A stretch of DNA of 47,716 nucleotides from Planctomycetota bacterium (GCA_029260795.1 JAJDCO010000060.1:1-47716); one strand, 5' to 3'. Shown: positions 7,573 to 16,597, counted from the stretch's first letter. The notes: generated by a model from the sequence alone, not told the origin. Translations and numbers: made by a program.

Positions 7573-8073
7573 TCAGTCGACGAAGACCCGAACCACCTTC
7601 TCCACCTCTCGAAAGCCTCGGTGCCGTGCGCGAATCCCGATGCGGTACCAGCCCGACCGGTGCGTCCGAAGGGAGAAGCCCGCTATCCCCTGCGAGTTCG
7701 TGTCCACCCGAATCGAACGTGCTTCGGATCGAGATCCCGACGGGCTCAAGGCGAGAATCTGATGCTCCGTCGTGATTCGGACTTGCGCGTTCCGGATCGG
7801 GCGTCCCCCGACCCGAACGCGCACCTGGGCACGTTGCCGACGATTCGGCGAGGCGCAGATCGTGGCGGGGACGTCGAGGTGCAGCTGCTCGATGACAACA
7901 GGAGCCTTTCGATGAGGCGACTCTCGTTGAAAGGTCTGATCCGAGCTCCCGGACTCTGAGAGAGCCGCCTGATCATGGTGGGTCGCCTCCTCTTCAAGCA
8001 TCTTTTCCAGTAGCTCACAGCCGAGCGTGCTGATGGCAATCGTCACGAAGAGGGCGCATTGAAGGATTCTCAT
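7573..8073 (-). CDS. Lipoprotein with an Ig-like/carboxypeptidase-regulatory-like domain
   Basis: The protein has 166 residues. A lipoprotein signal ends at STLGC (Cys19). Residues about 20-55 form an acidic and polar linker. The rest resembles a Big-1 or carboxypeptidase-regulatory beta-sandwich: RVRVGGRPIRNAQVRI, then VDTNSQGIAGFSLRTHRSGWYRIGIRARHRG and a final VEKVVRVFVD strand. These domains normally serve as structural or binding modules on the cell surface. It is transcribed away from the kinase terminus in the same direction, with about 95 bases between them. The exact function cannot be told. Confidence 0.65.
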   Translation of the reverse strand: MRILQCALFVTIAISTLGCELLEKMLEEEATHHDQAALSESGSSDQTFQRESPHRKAPVVIEQLHLDVPATICASPNRRQRAQVRVRVGGRPIRNAQVRITTEHQILALSPSGSRSEARSIRVDTNSQGIAGFSLRTHRSGWYRIGIRARHRGFREVEKVVRVFVD

Positions 8074-8120
8074 GGTCTTGCTCCGAGGTTTGAGGTTTCT
8101 GCTTCAAACTCAGAGAGAGC

Positions 8121-8139
8121 CCCGGACCGGCGGTTCGGG
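8121..8139 (-). terminator. Hairpin downstream of the kinase gene
   Basis: cccggacc and ggttcggg pair over eight positions with one G-T wobble, around a 3-base loop. The hairpin is about 30 bases past the kinase stop (8169). A run of pyrimidines rather than T's follows on the minus strand, so it is only a candidate terminator. Confidence 0.3.
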
Positions 8140-8168
8140 ACGGCGAAAACAACAACGAGGCCTGGCTT

Positions 8169-11100
8169 CTACTTGGCCATCGAGGCGGTGAGCTCTTCGA
8201 GCACACCGGCCGAGACGGAGTCCGACGACTTGAACGCCGCTGGATGCCGTTTCTGCCACTTTTGGACCTGGTCGTGCTCGCCCATCTCGGCGAGGACGAG
8301 CGCCAGGAAACGGATGGCCTCGTTCGGGTTGTCGTCGTAGGCCGTCTTCTCCTCGACGAGCCTCGCGAGCTTCTCGAGGTTCTCGGAAGCTTCCTCCGCG
8401 TTTCCGGCTCGATGATGAGCGCGTGCCAGCGTCGCCAACGTGGAGGCCAGAGGGTCGAGAGATCGTTTGTCGGATTCCCCGATGAGTCGGATGGCTTCCG
8501 CGAGCTGCCCGAGCCGAAAAGCGGCGATCCCGGCTCGCATGAGGTCTTCGGCGGACGGCGATTCGACTTCGGGGCCGGCCCAGCGATAGTAATCCGGGGT
8601 CAAGCCGGCGTGCGCCAGGATGCGATCCGCCAGCTGGTAGCGGCGAGTCCGGTATTCTCTGAGGATCTCTTCAGGGTGTGCGAGGGATTCCTTGACGGCG
8701 TCCACGCGTTCGATCGCTGTTGCCAGGTCCTTCGTTCGGATCCAGATGTCGAGTCGTGCCAGCAGAACGAGGGCTTTCTGCTCCTCGACAGCGTCCTGGC
8801 GGTTCTCGTTCGTCGCCACTTCGGACAGCACCGCGTCTGCTTGCACGTAAACCTGATCTGCTTCGTCCAGCTGATCGTTCCTCGACAGGAGCTGCGCGAG
8901 GTCGATCTGAGTGCCGAACAGGTGGTCCTGGACCCTGGGCTGCGAGGTGGACGCCCCGCGCAGTCGGGACGTCGCGGAGCGCAAGTGTTCGATGGCTCGT
9001 GTGAAGTCGCCTCGGTCGCAAAGCGATCGGGCTCGACTTCGCTCGATGCTGGCGAGCGTCACAGAGAGCCTCCAGCTACTGGAGGAGGCGGATGCCTGGG
9101 CGAGGTTCTCGAGGCTCGTCTGGGCCGACTCGAGGAGCCTGCGTGATTCGATCTCCTCACCGAGATGGCCTTGAATCAACGCCAAGTTGCTCAAGATTCG
9201 TCCGAGCTCGACGACGTGCTCGCCGGCTTGGGGAAAGTCCAGGTTCAAGCTCTCGGTGATCTGGCGGGCTCGGGTCAGATCCTCACGGGCACTTTCGAGC
9301 AACGCGCGCGTTGCTTTCGTAAGAGAGTCGGACCGCACGCGGTGAGGACTGGAGAGCAACAGGAGGTCTCGGCTGATGGCCAGAAGGCTCGACGCGGGCG
9401 TCTCGGCCCGGTACCAGCTGAGCATCCCTCGCCCCTCATAAGCGAGGGAAAGAGCACTTCGAATCCGGGCCGTTCGGGCCTCGTTCGCGATCGGCGTCAA
9501 GTGGTCGAGCAGCGACTGAAGCATCTCGAGAGCAGCGCGAGGCTCCTGGCGCTCGATAAGGAGTACAGCGTAACGGGATTGCGCCCAGGCCCAGGATTCG
9601 AGGACATCCGTCTCCGCTAGATCCTCGGGTCGGTAGAGATCGAGAGCCTGTTCGAAGTGCCGCTGCGCGGTCTCGAACTCGCCTAAGTCCGTCTGCGAAG
9701 CACCGAGGTTGGCCAGGATCGAGGCGACTTCCCAGCGACGGCGGCTCGACTCGGGAGCACTCCGAAGGAGTGAACGACGCAAGCCGAGAGTCTGCCGGTA
9801 CGCCGCCAGCGCGTCTTCAGTTCGCCCGCGATCCCAGAGCAGCTTGCCCAAGCCCATGTGGGCGCGGGCCGTCCACTCGGTCGCGTCTGACTGCTCCGGA
9901 AGCCGGGCGAGGATGTCGAGCGCCTCCCGATAGGCGGGCTCGGCCTTCTCCGGTTGGCCCAGGCGATCGGTGATGTTGCCAAGCCCGACGAGTGAGCGTG
10001 CCACATCGAGCGAGACCCGCGGATCGGCCCGACGTCGATCGAGGAAGCGTCGATGGAAGGTGAGGGCGTCGTCGAGCAGCTTTCGCTGCAGGGGACCGAG
10101 ACCAGGGCGCTCGGCCAGATCGACCTCGGCGACGCGAGTCAGCATTTGCTCGACAGCGTTTCGGGCCATTTCGAAGCTCTCGCTCGCCTCGTTCTTGAGC
10201 TGCCGCTCCTGGCGGGAGTGGCCCCGTTCGAGGGCCCAGAAGAGGGACGGAGCCCCGACGGCGATCAGGAGCGCCAGGGCACTCGCAAGTGAGGCCGCGC
10301 GGTGACGCCGAACGAAGCGGGACATGCGTGTGAGCGCACCCACCGGCCTCGCCTGAATCGGATGAAACTCGAGGAACCGCCGCAGGTCGTCCGCGAGCTC
10401 GCCCGCGCTCGCGTAGCGCCGGTCCGGGTCCTTCTCCATCGCGGTCAAGCAGATCGTCTCGAGGTCGCTCGCCACCGCCGAGTTGACGCGGTGGGGCGGC
10501 GTCGGCTCCTTGACCAGGATCTGCTTGAAGACCTGCTCGGTGGTCTCTCCTTGGAAGGGCACTCGCAAGGCGAGCATCTCGTAGAGGGTCACGCCCAGAG
10601 AGTAGACGTCGGTGCGTTGGTCGATTCCCATGCGGCGGGCGGCGACTTGTTCGGGGGAGACGTAGGAGGGCGTGCCGGCAAACTCGCCCGTCAATGTCAT
10701 GCTCTGCTCACCGGCGAGGCGAGCCAGGCCGAAGTCGAAGAGGTCGACCCGACCCGATCGACGCACGAGGAGGTTCGAAGGCTTCACGTCTCGATGGATG
10801 ACCTCGTTCTCGTGGGCATGTGCGAGGGCTTCGGCAACCTGAAGGATCAGGCGCGCGACGGCCTCGACGTAGCTGCCGCCCCAGCCAGCGCGTCCCAGGT
10901 GGACGCCTTCCTCCCAATCGGCCGTCTCTTCCTCTGTGTGCTCCCGCTCGTCCTCGCCTTCGAGAGTTCGCCGCAGGTCGAGCCCGGTCAGCTCCTCGAC
11001 CGGTCGATCGAGCTTGCGCAGCTCCTGAAGCATGTCGGAGAGGGTCCGCCCGTCGACATACTCCATGGTGAAGTAGGGCTGGCCCTGCTCCTCGCCGATC

Positions 11101-11516
11101 TCGTAGATCGGGATGATGCCGGGATGGCTCAGGTGGGCGATCGCGCGTTGCTCGCGCCGGAATCGTTCGAAGCTCTTTCCCGAGGTCGAGAACCGGTTCG
11201 AGAGCATCTTGAGCGCGACGAAGCGCTCGAGGCGGTTGTCGAGCGCCAGGTAGACGACTCCCATTCCACCGCGACCCAGCTCACGGAGCAGGGTGTAGTG
11301 ACCGATGCGCTTTTGAACGGGTTGGTCGATCAGCAGGCCCGGGACGAGCTTCTCCGCGGCCTCGATGTCAGCAGCCCGAACGCGCAGCAGGTCGGCCTGT
11401 TCTGGGTGTCGGGTGCAGAGGCTGTCCAACACCCGCTCTTCGCCGGCTTCCCGCCTCCGGAGGTACTCGATGAGGAGGTCCTCGATCGGGTTGCCGGCGT
11501 CGCGTGTCTCTCTCAT
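8169..11516 (-). CDS. Transmembrane Ser/Thr protein kinase with C-terminal TPR region
   Basis: The protein has 1,115 residues. The N-terminal 65 residues (IEDLLIEYLRRREAGEE, HPEQADLLRVRAADIEAAE) are of the kind that precede kinase domains in Planctomycetota. The Hanks-type domain follows, with a glycine loop LGRGGMGVVYLA (about 77-88), VALKML, HRDVKPSNLLV (about 240), DFGLA and GTPSYVSPEQ. An unusual acidic insert (EGEDEREHTEEETADWEEG) lies between the N- and C-lobes. One membrane helix is near residues 405-428. The remaining 680 residues are TPR-like repeats (GLGNITDRLGQPEKAEPAYREAL, ANLGASQTDLGEFETAQRHFEQAL). All catalytic residues appear present. It diverges from an ECF sigma gene 171 bases away, a common pairing in this phylum that suggests kinase and sigma factor form one signalling unit. 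Confidence 0.93.
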   Translation of the reverse strand: MRETRDAGNPIEDLLIEYLRRREAGEERVLDSLCTRHPEQADLLRVRAADIEAAEKLVPGLLIDQPVQKRIGHYTLLRELGRGGMGVVYLALDNRLERFVALKMLSNRFSTSGKSFERFRREQRAIAHLSHPGIIPIYEIGEEQGQPYFTMEYVDGRTLSDMLQELRKLDRPVEELTGLDLRRTLEGEDEREHTEEETADWEEGVHLGRAGWGGSYVEAVARLILQVAEALAHAHENEVIHRDVKPSNLLVRRSGRVDLFDFGLARLAGEQSMTLTGEFAGTPSYVSPEQVAARRMGIDQRTDVYSLGVTLYEMLALRVPFQGETTEQVFKQILVKEPTPPHRVNSAVASDLETICLTAMEKDPDRRYASAGELADDLRRFLEFHPIQARPVGALTRMSRFVRRHRAASLASALALLIAVGAPSLFWALERGHSRQERQLKNEASESFEMARNAVEQMLTRVAEVDLAERPGLGPLQRKLLDDALTFHRRFLDRRRADPRVSLDVARSLVGLGNITDRLGQPEKAEPAYREALDILARLPEQSDATEWTARAHMGLGKLLWDRGRTEDALAAYRQTLGLRRSLLRSAPESSRRRWEVASILANLGASQTDLGEFETAQRHFEQALDLYRPEDLAETDVLESWAWAQSRYAVLLIERQEPRAALEMLQSLLDHLTPIANEARTARIRSALSLAYEGRGMLSWYRAETPASSLLAISRDLLLLSSPHRVRSDSLTKATRALLESAREDLTRARQITESLNLDFPQAGEHVVELGRILSNLALIQGHLGEEIESRRLLESAQTSLENLAQASASSSSWRLSVTLASIERSRARSLCDRGDFTRAIEHLRSATSRLRGASTSQPRVQDHLFGTQIDLAQLLSRNDQLDEADQVYVQADAVLSEVATNENRQDAVEEQKALVLLARLDIWIRTKDLATAIERVDAVKESLAHPEEILREYRTRRYQLADRILAHAGLTPDYYRWAGPEVESPSAEDLMRAGIAAFRLGQLAEAIRLIGESDKRSLDPLASTLATLARAHHRAGNAEEASENLEKLARLVEEKTAYDDNPNEAIRFLALVLAEMGEHDQVQKWQKRHPAAFKSSDSVSAGVLEELTASMAK

Positions 11517-11687
11517 GAAGCTCGCAGCTCTCTTCTCCCGTTGAAACCGGTTCCATCTTGTCAGACGAGAAAGAAGGACTCAACGCTCCGAGCGGCGCGT
11601 CCCCAGGTGAGCTCTGTCCGATCCGGTCGCGATTCCTTAGGATCGCGTGTGGAAAGGGCCTCTCCGCTCAAGAAGGAAAACCGTGTG
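11517..11687. promoter_or_regulatory. Divergent kinase / sigma-factor promoter region
   Basis: This 171-base gap must carry promoters for both genes. It contains the 8-base palindrome AACCGGTT at 11546-11553. An AAGAAGGAAAA stretch just before ATG 11688 can act as the sigma-gene ribosome site. No confident -10/-35 pair was found. Confidence 0.4.
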
Positions 11688-12257
11688 ATGTTCGAGTCCG
11701 AATCCGAGGAGCGTCAGGTCGTCCGGGCAGCCCGCGAAGGCTCGGAGGATGCTCAGGCGCGGCTCTTGGAAGCGTGCGAGAAGCCGCTCCGCAGCTTCCT
11801 CAAGAAGAAGATGGGAGCCAAGCTGCAGCGGCACCTTTCGGTCTCGGACCTGAGTCAGGAGGTCTTCGCCCAGGTGTTTCGGGCCATGGATCACCTGGTC
11901 GATGACGCCACGCTCGATGACTTCAAGGCGCTGCTGTTTCGGAACGCCGATTGGATCTCCATGCGCCGCGGGCAGCGCGCGCAACGGTTCACCGGGGAGT
12001 CGATCGTCGAGGCGTTCCAGCCCGAAGAGGCCCGGCCGCCGGCCGCTTCGATGGGTCCGGTCACCCGGGCCGACGAGATGGACAAGGTCCATCGCCTCAT
12101 CGACTCTCTCGACGAGAAGTACTCCAGCGTTCTGCGTCTGCGCATGAAGGGCGAGAGCTTCGCTGAGATCGCCCGAGCTCTCGGTCTGACCGAGGACAAC
12201 GCTCGCAAGCGCTGCCTGCGGGCGTCTCAGAAGCTCACCGAGAAGCTTCAAGGCTGA
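11688..12257 (+). CDS. ECF-type RNA polymerase sigma factor
   Basis: The start is at ATG 11688, after the purine-rich AAGAAGGAAAA, giving 189 residues; the frame is open further upstream, but only antisense to the kinase. Region 2 is seen in ARLLEACEKPLRSFLKKKM, then LSVSDLSQEVFAQVFRAMDHL (the DLxQEVF core-binding motif) and an ALLFRNADWISMRRGQR helix. Region 4 is LDEKYSSVLRLRMKGESFAEIARALGLTEDNARKRCLRASQKL, a typical helix-turn-helix that reads the -35 element. The region 2 style matches ECF groups linked to protein kinases in Planctomycetota. No anti-sigma gene is adjacent, so the divergent kinase is the likely regulator. Targets are unknown. Confidence 0.9.
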   Translation: MFESESEERQVVRAAREGSEDAQARLLEACEKPLRSFLKKKMGAKLQRHLSVSDLSQEVFAQVFRAMDHLVDDATLDDFKALLFRNADWISMRRGQRAQRFTGESIVEAFQPEEARPPAASMGPVTRADEMDKVHRLIDSLDEKYSSVLRLRMKGESFAEIARALGLTEDNARKRCLRASQKLTEKLQG

Positions 12258-12282
12258 GCTCGAATCGGGGAGTGGCCGCTGC

Positions 12283-12503
12283 ATGTCGAGTTTCGCGCGC
12301 TTTCTCCTAGGGCGCCGAGCGATCTTCCTGGTCCTCGTCTTCGGCGTCACGCTCGCCTCGTTTGGCCGGTGCTGAAGCTGCTCGAGCAGAGAAGCCCCGC
12401 GGCCTTTGTCGACCTCGCGCCCGAGCAGGTTCTTGCGAGCGCGGGTGGTTCGTTCAGCCGGCTCCAAGAGCATCACGAGATCTTCGGCCGGGGCGACTCC
12501 TGA
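12283..12503 (+). pseudogene. Possible small secreted or membrane protein, frameshifted
   Basis: From ATG 12283 a 30-residue peptide (ending LVLVFGVTLASFGRC) looks like a signal or membrane segment and then stops at 12375. A second frame running across the same point, from about 12369 to the TGA at 12501-12503, reads as convincing protein (VLKLLEQRSPAAFVDLAPEQ, then FSRLQEHHEIFGRGDS). Removing one base near 12370 would join the two into a roughly 72-residue product. This could be a real small gene with a sequencing or natural frameshift. It lies just downstream of the sigma gene in the same direction. I do not recognise the family. Confidence 0.3.
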
Positions 12504-13177
12504 TTGCGACACCCGCCCGTTTCGTTCCCGGACGCGAGGGCCTGACCGGAGAGCAACGCGAAGCCATCGCGCTCAGCGCTCCCGAGAACTACCCGCACCT
12601 CCGCGGCGCGACGTCCGACGCGGTGTTCATGACGAGCCGCGACGGTCGTCGGTTCTCGCGACGATTCCTCGAGAGCTTCGTACGGCCCGGACTCGATCCG
12701 AAGAACTGGGTCGCGCGCGCCAACTACCCGGCACTGGGCATCGTACCGAACGGCGACGGGACGATGTCGCCTTTCGTCCAGCGTCACTATGGCCAGCCGA
12801 CGGCCCACCTTCAGAGGCTGGTGCTGCGGACCGATGGTTTCGTGGCAGCACATGCCGGCTACGAAACGGGCGAGCTCGTCACGAAGCCGTTGGTTTTCGG
12901 AGGACTGGGCGACAGCAGCGGCGCAGCGTGGCGTTTGCTTCTCAATGTGTCGACGTCCGCCGCCGGGTCTGTTCGGGTCGAGCTGCAACATCTCGACGGC
13001 TCGCCGGTCGACGGGTTTCGGCTCGCGGACTGCGAGCTCGTCATCGGCGACGCGATCGAGCGGGAGGTCACTTGGAAGGGCGCCAGCGACCTGAAGAGAG
13101 TCGCCGGCCAAGCGGTTCGCCTTCGCTTCGTGATGACCGACTCGGACCTGTTCGCGTTCCGGTTCGCTACCGATTGA
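12500..13177 (+). pseudogene. C-terminal remnant of a glycosidase-like beta-propeller protein
   Basis: The frame is open but lacks a plausible N-terminus, signal peptide or ribosome site. The readable part (ATPARFVPGREGLTGEQ, TSDAVFMTSRDGRRFSRRF, VARANYPALGIVPNGDGTMS, QRHYGQPTAHLQRLVLRTDGF, then a final beta domain ending VRLRFVMTDSDLFAFRF) resembles the C-terminal half of large uncharacterised secreted proteins of Planctomycetota with glycosyl-hydrolase-like propellers. These are usually twice this length. The likely breakpoint is near 12500, directly after the stop of the preceding small frame, suggesting a deletion fused two unrelated pieces. The fragment may still be intact as a domain but is probably not expressed normally. 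Confidence 0.6.
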
Positions 13178-13438
13178 CGTTGCCGTTGATCCAGAACCGA
13201 AGCTTGCAGCCGTGAGGCCGACTTCACCCGCAGCGATGCGACTGGGTCGGCTTGGACTCCGGTGGAGGGTGAGGGGGGGGACGCGGAGTGGTGAGCGCGA
13301 CGGGTTGGAAATCCCGACGGGATTCTTGTCCCGCGGGGAGCCGTCCGGGCCCTCTCTTTGGCAGAGGGCCGTCGCGGTCGCCAATGGGGCGCTCGGGATG
13401 TGATCCCCCTCCCTGAAAGCTCTTCGAGGAGCAAATCG
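13178..13438 (+). other. Intergenic region with two hairpins before the beta-helix gene
   Basis: Two perfect small hairpins are present: aatccc/gggatt at 13310-13324, and ggccctct/agagggcc at 13348-13370. A GAGGAG ribosome site lies at 13426-13431 for the following ATG. The hairpins may be terminators of the remnant or leader structures of the next gene. No gene is seen. Confidence 0.4.
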
Positions 13439-14806
13439 ATGCGCTTCCTTCCGATCGCCTTCCTGCTTCTGGCTTCGAGCGTTCTGGCTCAGACGACTTG
13501 GTTCGTGGATGCCACGAGTACGGGCTGCCCGGGAACCGGAACCGCCTCTGATCCCTTCTGCAGTATTCAGGCTGCCATCGACGCTTCAGCGACGGGCGAT
13601 ACGGTGCTCGTGCAATCGGGAACCTACGTCGAGAACCTGCGACTGGATTCTTCGAAGTCGATTGTGGTCGAGAGTGCCGCGGGACCCGAGCGGACGATCA
13701 TCGACGGCGGCAACGTGGCTCCGGCCGTGGATTTTGCCGGCAGTCCCTTTCAGAAGGTGACCTCCGAGTTGATCGGGTTCACCGTGACGAACGGGTATTC
13801 GTCTCGGCTGGGCGGCGGCATCCGCATCACCCGGGGAGCGCCGCGAATCCAGAACACGACCGTGACCGGAAACGTGGCGCACCTCGGTGGTGCCGTGGCC
13901 GCCTACGATGGTTCTTCGCCCACGATCGTCAACTCTCGTTTCCTGGGCAATCAGAGCTATGGGGCCATCCGCGTTGATTCCAGCTCCATCGAACTGATCA
14001 ACTCGACGGTCACGGGTGAAGATGTCGGCGTCGTCGCGACCTACTTTGGCTCCGCTCGGATCGTGAACTCCACCATCACGGGAAACGGACGGGGCGTCGT
14101 CGCTGGCTACCATGACACGGCGATCGAGATCACGAACTCGATCGTGTGGGGCAACAGCTCCTCGAATGTCGACGCTGGCGATCCGTCCTCCTCTGTCACT
14201 GCGCAGTTCTCGAACATCGGCGGCGGACACATTGGGATAGGTAACATCGACGCGGATCCGCGATTCTTGGATGCCGCGCACGGGGACTTTCGATTGGCTT
14301 GCATCTCTCCCTGCGTCGACGCGGGAACCTCGGCGGTAGGCGTGGGTCTCCCTGCGACGGACATCGAGGGCGACGATCGCTTTGTCGATGGCCGGTCCAC
14401 TGGATTGGCCGTGCCGGACATGGGATCTGACGAGTTCGACATGCTGTGGGTCGTGGAGCAGCCCGCATCGGGTCGCTACGGATTCACTGCGATGGCACCA
14501 CCTGCGCAAACCGGCAACGCAGCCTTGCTTCTGCTCAGCTTCGGCAACGCGGCGGGTACGAGCGGAATGCCGGTTCCCGTCAGCGGCGGTCAGCGTCTGT
14601 TTCTGGACAACGACAGCCTCTTCAACCTGTGGATGGGCTTTGTGTCGACGCCCGCAGGGCAGGTGAGTCTCGACTGTCCCGGCAAGTCCACGGCGCCGAT
14701 CTCGTCGATCCCGGGGTTCGAGGTCTTCTACGCCGGCCTGTCGATCAATCTCGCCACCGGCCAGATTCCGAGCGTGACGCCCACCCACTCGTACCTCACG
14801 CAGTGA
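13439..14806 (+). CDS. Secreted right-handed parallel beta-helix protein
   Basis: The start is ATG 13439, eight bases after GAGGAG, giving 455 residues. A Sec signal peptide spans 1-18 (cleavage after SSVLA). The next part (TTWFVDATSTGCPGTGTASDPF, CSIQAAIDASATGDTVLVQSGTYVENL) is the classic entry into pectate-lyase-like beta-helices. Repeating rungs follow, including GFTVTNGYSSRLGGGIRI, PRIQNTTVTGNVAHLGGAV, SIELINSTVTGE and ARIVNSTITGNGRGV. The cap is DADPRFLDAAHGDFRLACISPCVDAG. The last 110 residues form a beta-rich domain that may serve for surface attachment. No lyase catalytic residues can be assigned, so a structural or glycan-binding role is as likely as an enzyme. A strong terminator follows the gene. 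Confidence 0.88.
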   Translation: MRFLPIAFLLLASSVLAQTTWFVDATSTGCPGTGTASDPFCSIQAAIDASATGDTVLVQSGTYVENLRLDSSKSIVVESAAGPERTIIDGGNVAPAVDFAGSPFQKVTSELIGFTVTNGYSSRLGGGIRITRGAPRIQNTTVTGNVAHLGGAVAAYDGSSPTIVNSRFLGNQSYGAIRVDSSSIELINSTVTGEDVGVVATYFGSARIVNSTITGNGRGVVAGYHDTAIEITNSIVWGNSSSNVDAGDPSSSVTAQFSNIGGGHIGIGNIDADPRFLDAAHGDFRLACISPCVDAGTSAVGVGLPATDIEGDDRFVDGRSTGLAVPDMGSDEFDMLWVVEQPASGRYGFTAMAPPAQTGNAALLLLSFGNAAGTSGMPVPVSGGQRLFLDNDSLFNLWMGFVSTPAGQVSLDCPGKSTAPISSIPGFEVFYAGLSINLATGQIPSVTPTHSYLTQ

Positions 14807-14863
14807 GAAGGCTCGTCGTCTCCGACCCGAGCCTCGGTCCGTCCCAGGGCCCGCAAAGACCTC

Positions 14864-14897
14864 GCGAGCCTCGATCCTTCGGGTCGAGGCTCGCTTT
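14864..14897 (+). terminator. Rho-independent-type terminator after the beta-helix gene
   Basis: A perfect 11-base stem (gcgagcctcga at 14864-14874 with tcgaggctcgc at 14884-14894) extends inward by further pairs around a ttc loop and is followed by TTT. It starts 58 bases past the beta-helix stop. Confidence 0.7.
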
Positions 14898-14937
14898 CAT
14901 GACGCCCGGGCTCTCGAGAAGCTGATGGTGATGATTC

Positions 14938-15255
14938 GTGACGGATCCGGACGTGGTCAAGGATCGAGGAAGCCTGGCAGGAGTGCTTTTCGCGCTGGGC
15001 GATGTCGAGAGTGCGCGAGAGCAACTCGAGCTCTTTCTACGCGCGGGTTCTGGCCTCGGCCCTCTTCTCACGGCGGCCCGGACCAATCCTGCATCGATCT
15101 TGAAGAGCGCTGGAGACCTGGACGCCGCAAGGAAGCTCGAAGCGCAGGTCTTGGGTATCCTCGAGCGCAGCTTGGCAGCCGATCATGAGGATCTCCAAGT
15201 TGCGCGGCTGAACTTTGCGACGACCCTCGATGGGCAAGGCGAACTCGTCGGCGTC
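14938..15255 (+). pseudogene. Fragment of a TPR-repeat gene (kinase-TPR type)
   Basis: From a GTG at 14938 the frame reads VVKDRGSLAGVLFALGDVESAREQLELFL, then NPASILKSAGDLDAARKLEAQVLGILERSLAADHEDLQVARLNFATTL. This is three degenerate TPR units of the type that follow kinase domains in this phylum. After about 15255 the frame continues without TPR character to 15453, overlapping the next gene. There is no kinase, signal peptide or clear ribosome site. I read it as the scar of a deleted TPR gene rather than a working protein. Confidence 0.5.
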
Positions 15256-15361
15256 AGACCCCGCTCGCGGCTCGCCTCCGTTGTGTCGCGAGCGCTTTCC
15301 GTGGTAAGCACTCGGGGGTGCATCCCGTGCTTCCACGACCGCGGAACCGAAAGGAAATGCC

Positions 15362-16597
15362 ATGGGGCGACCCTCAAGGATCCTGCTGGCCGCGATACTC
15401 GGAGTCGCACCGCTGTCTTCGGCCTTGGGGCAAGACGCTGTCGCGTTCGATAAGGAGGCGGTCATCGCGCGAGCGTGCTACATCCTGCTCGCCAATCAGG
15501 AAGCCTACGAGCCCGATCGACCCATCGGCACGCTGCCGGACGACGAGCTCGTCCCGTGGCAGCGCCGCGAGCGAGAGCGTCTCGATCGGCTGCGCGAGGC
15601 GAGTCGCGGCGAGGCGAGCGAGTGGCCGTACGAGGGCGTGTATCGAGTGAAGGGTCGCATCCCGGCCGGCTACCGCGTTGGCGGGACGGCGATCGTCTGC
15701 GAAGCGCTGCTCGAGGCGCCGGGTCTCGACGACGCTCGACGGGAGGCCATCATTCGCGGCGTCGAGTTCATGCTCGACCGGATCGCGTCCGATCCCGGGA
15801 TGCGGCCCCGAGCCCAGACCAGCTATAACGTGCGCAACTGGGGCCATGCCTATGCGCTCAAGCTCATCCTGCGAGCGCTCGAAGTGAAGCTCCTCGACGA
15901 GGCCCTCGCCAAACGCGTCGTGACCACCATCCCTCATCTCATCAAATGCTTGAAGGTGGGCCAGGTCGAGGGCGGCGGTTGGAACTATGCCGGCGGATCC
16001 TGCAGCCCGTTCATGACGGGAGCCGTGCTGATCGTGCTCTTCGAAGCCGTCGAGCAAGGGTATGCGGTGGACGCCGACATGATCACGGCCGCCCTCGATG
16101 CGCTTGAGAAAGGACGAGGTGAGAACGCGGCCTACGCCTACAGCGGGGCGGTCTCGCGGAGGCGAACGGAGAGAATGGAAGGCGCCAGTGCGCGATCGGC
16201 GATTGCCGAGCTGTGCCTCTTTCGAGCCGGTCGCAGCGATGCCGATCGCTTGCGAGCAGCCATCGACGGCTTCTTCGCTGAGGAGAGCTGGAAGGCGCTG
16301 AAGCAGCGCAAGAGTCAGCAGAAGACGCACGAGCCGCCGTTCGGCATCGCCCCCTACTACTTCTTCTTCGGGCACACCTCCGCCGCCCTCGCCGTCGAGC
16401 ACCTGCCGAAGGAGGAGCGCGCGCCGTATCGCCTTCGCATGCGCGAGCTCTTGTCGCGCACCCTGGAGGAGCACGGCGGCTGGAACGATCGGGTCTTTCC
16501 GCGCACCGAGTCGTACTCCACGGCGATGTCCGTTCTCGCCCTGCTCGCTCCCGAGCTTCCCCGAGTGGCAGCCTGGAGCAAGGGCGACAATCGATGA
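15362..16597 (+). CDS. Secreted alpha-alpha toroid (terpenoid cyclase/prenyltransferase-fold) protein
   Basis: The protein has 411 residues from ATG 15362, with an AAAGGAAA ribosome site just upstream. The signal peptide ends near LGQDAVA (about 23). The body is nearly all helical: GGTAIVCEALLEAPGLDDARREAIIRGVEFML, TSYNVRNWGHAYALKLILRAL, VGQVEGGGWNYAG, and a late LEEHGGWNDRVFPRTESYSTAMSVLALL. The G-G-W-x-Y/N motifs and inner helix pairs resemble squalene-hopene-cyclase-like or prenyltransferase repeats. The DxDD catalytic motif of cyclases is not seen, so a binding or structural role is likely; related proteins are frequent in Planctomycetota. Its stop overlaps the next gene (ATGA), although the two products differ in location, so the coupling may be incidental. 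Confidence 0.72.
   Translation: MGRPSRILLAAILGVAPLSSALGQDAVAFDKEAVIARACYILLANQEAYEPDRPIGTLPDDELVPWQRRERERLDRLREASRGEASEWPYEGVYRVKGRIPAGYRVGGTAIVCEALLEAPGLDDARREAIIRGVEFMLDRIASDPGMRPRAQTSYNVRNWGHAYALKLILRALEVKLLDEALAKRVVTTIPHLIKCLKVGQVEGGGWNYAGGSCSPFMTGAVLIVLFEAVEQGYAVDADMITAALDALEKGRGENAAYAYSGAVSRRRTERMEGASARSAIAELCLFRAGRSDADRLRAAIDGFFAEESWKALKQRKSQQKTHEPPFGIAPYYFFFGHTSAALAVEHLPKEERAPYRLRMRELLSRTLEEHGGWNDRVFPRTESYSTAMSVLALLAPELPRVAAWSKGDNR

Noticed and set aside
10302..11687. Long open frame on the plus strand opposite the kinase gene, continuous with the sigma factor
   Set aside because: The upstream part is antisense to a clear kinase domain and has no family character. The sigma factor has its own start and ribosome-like site at 11688.
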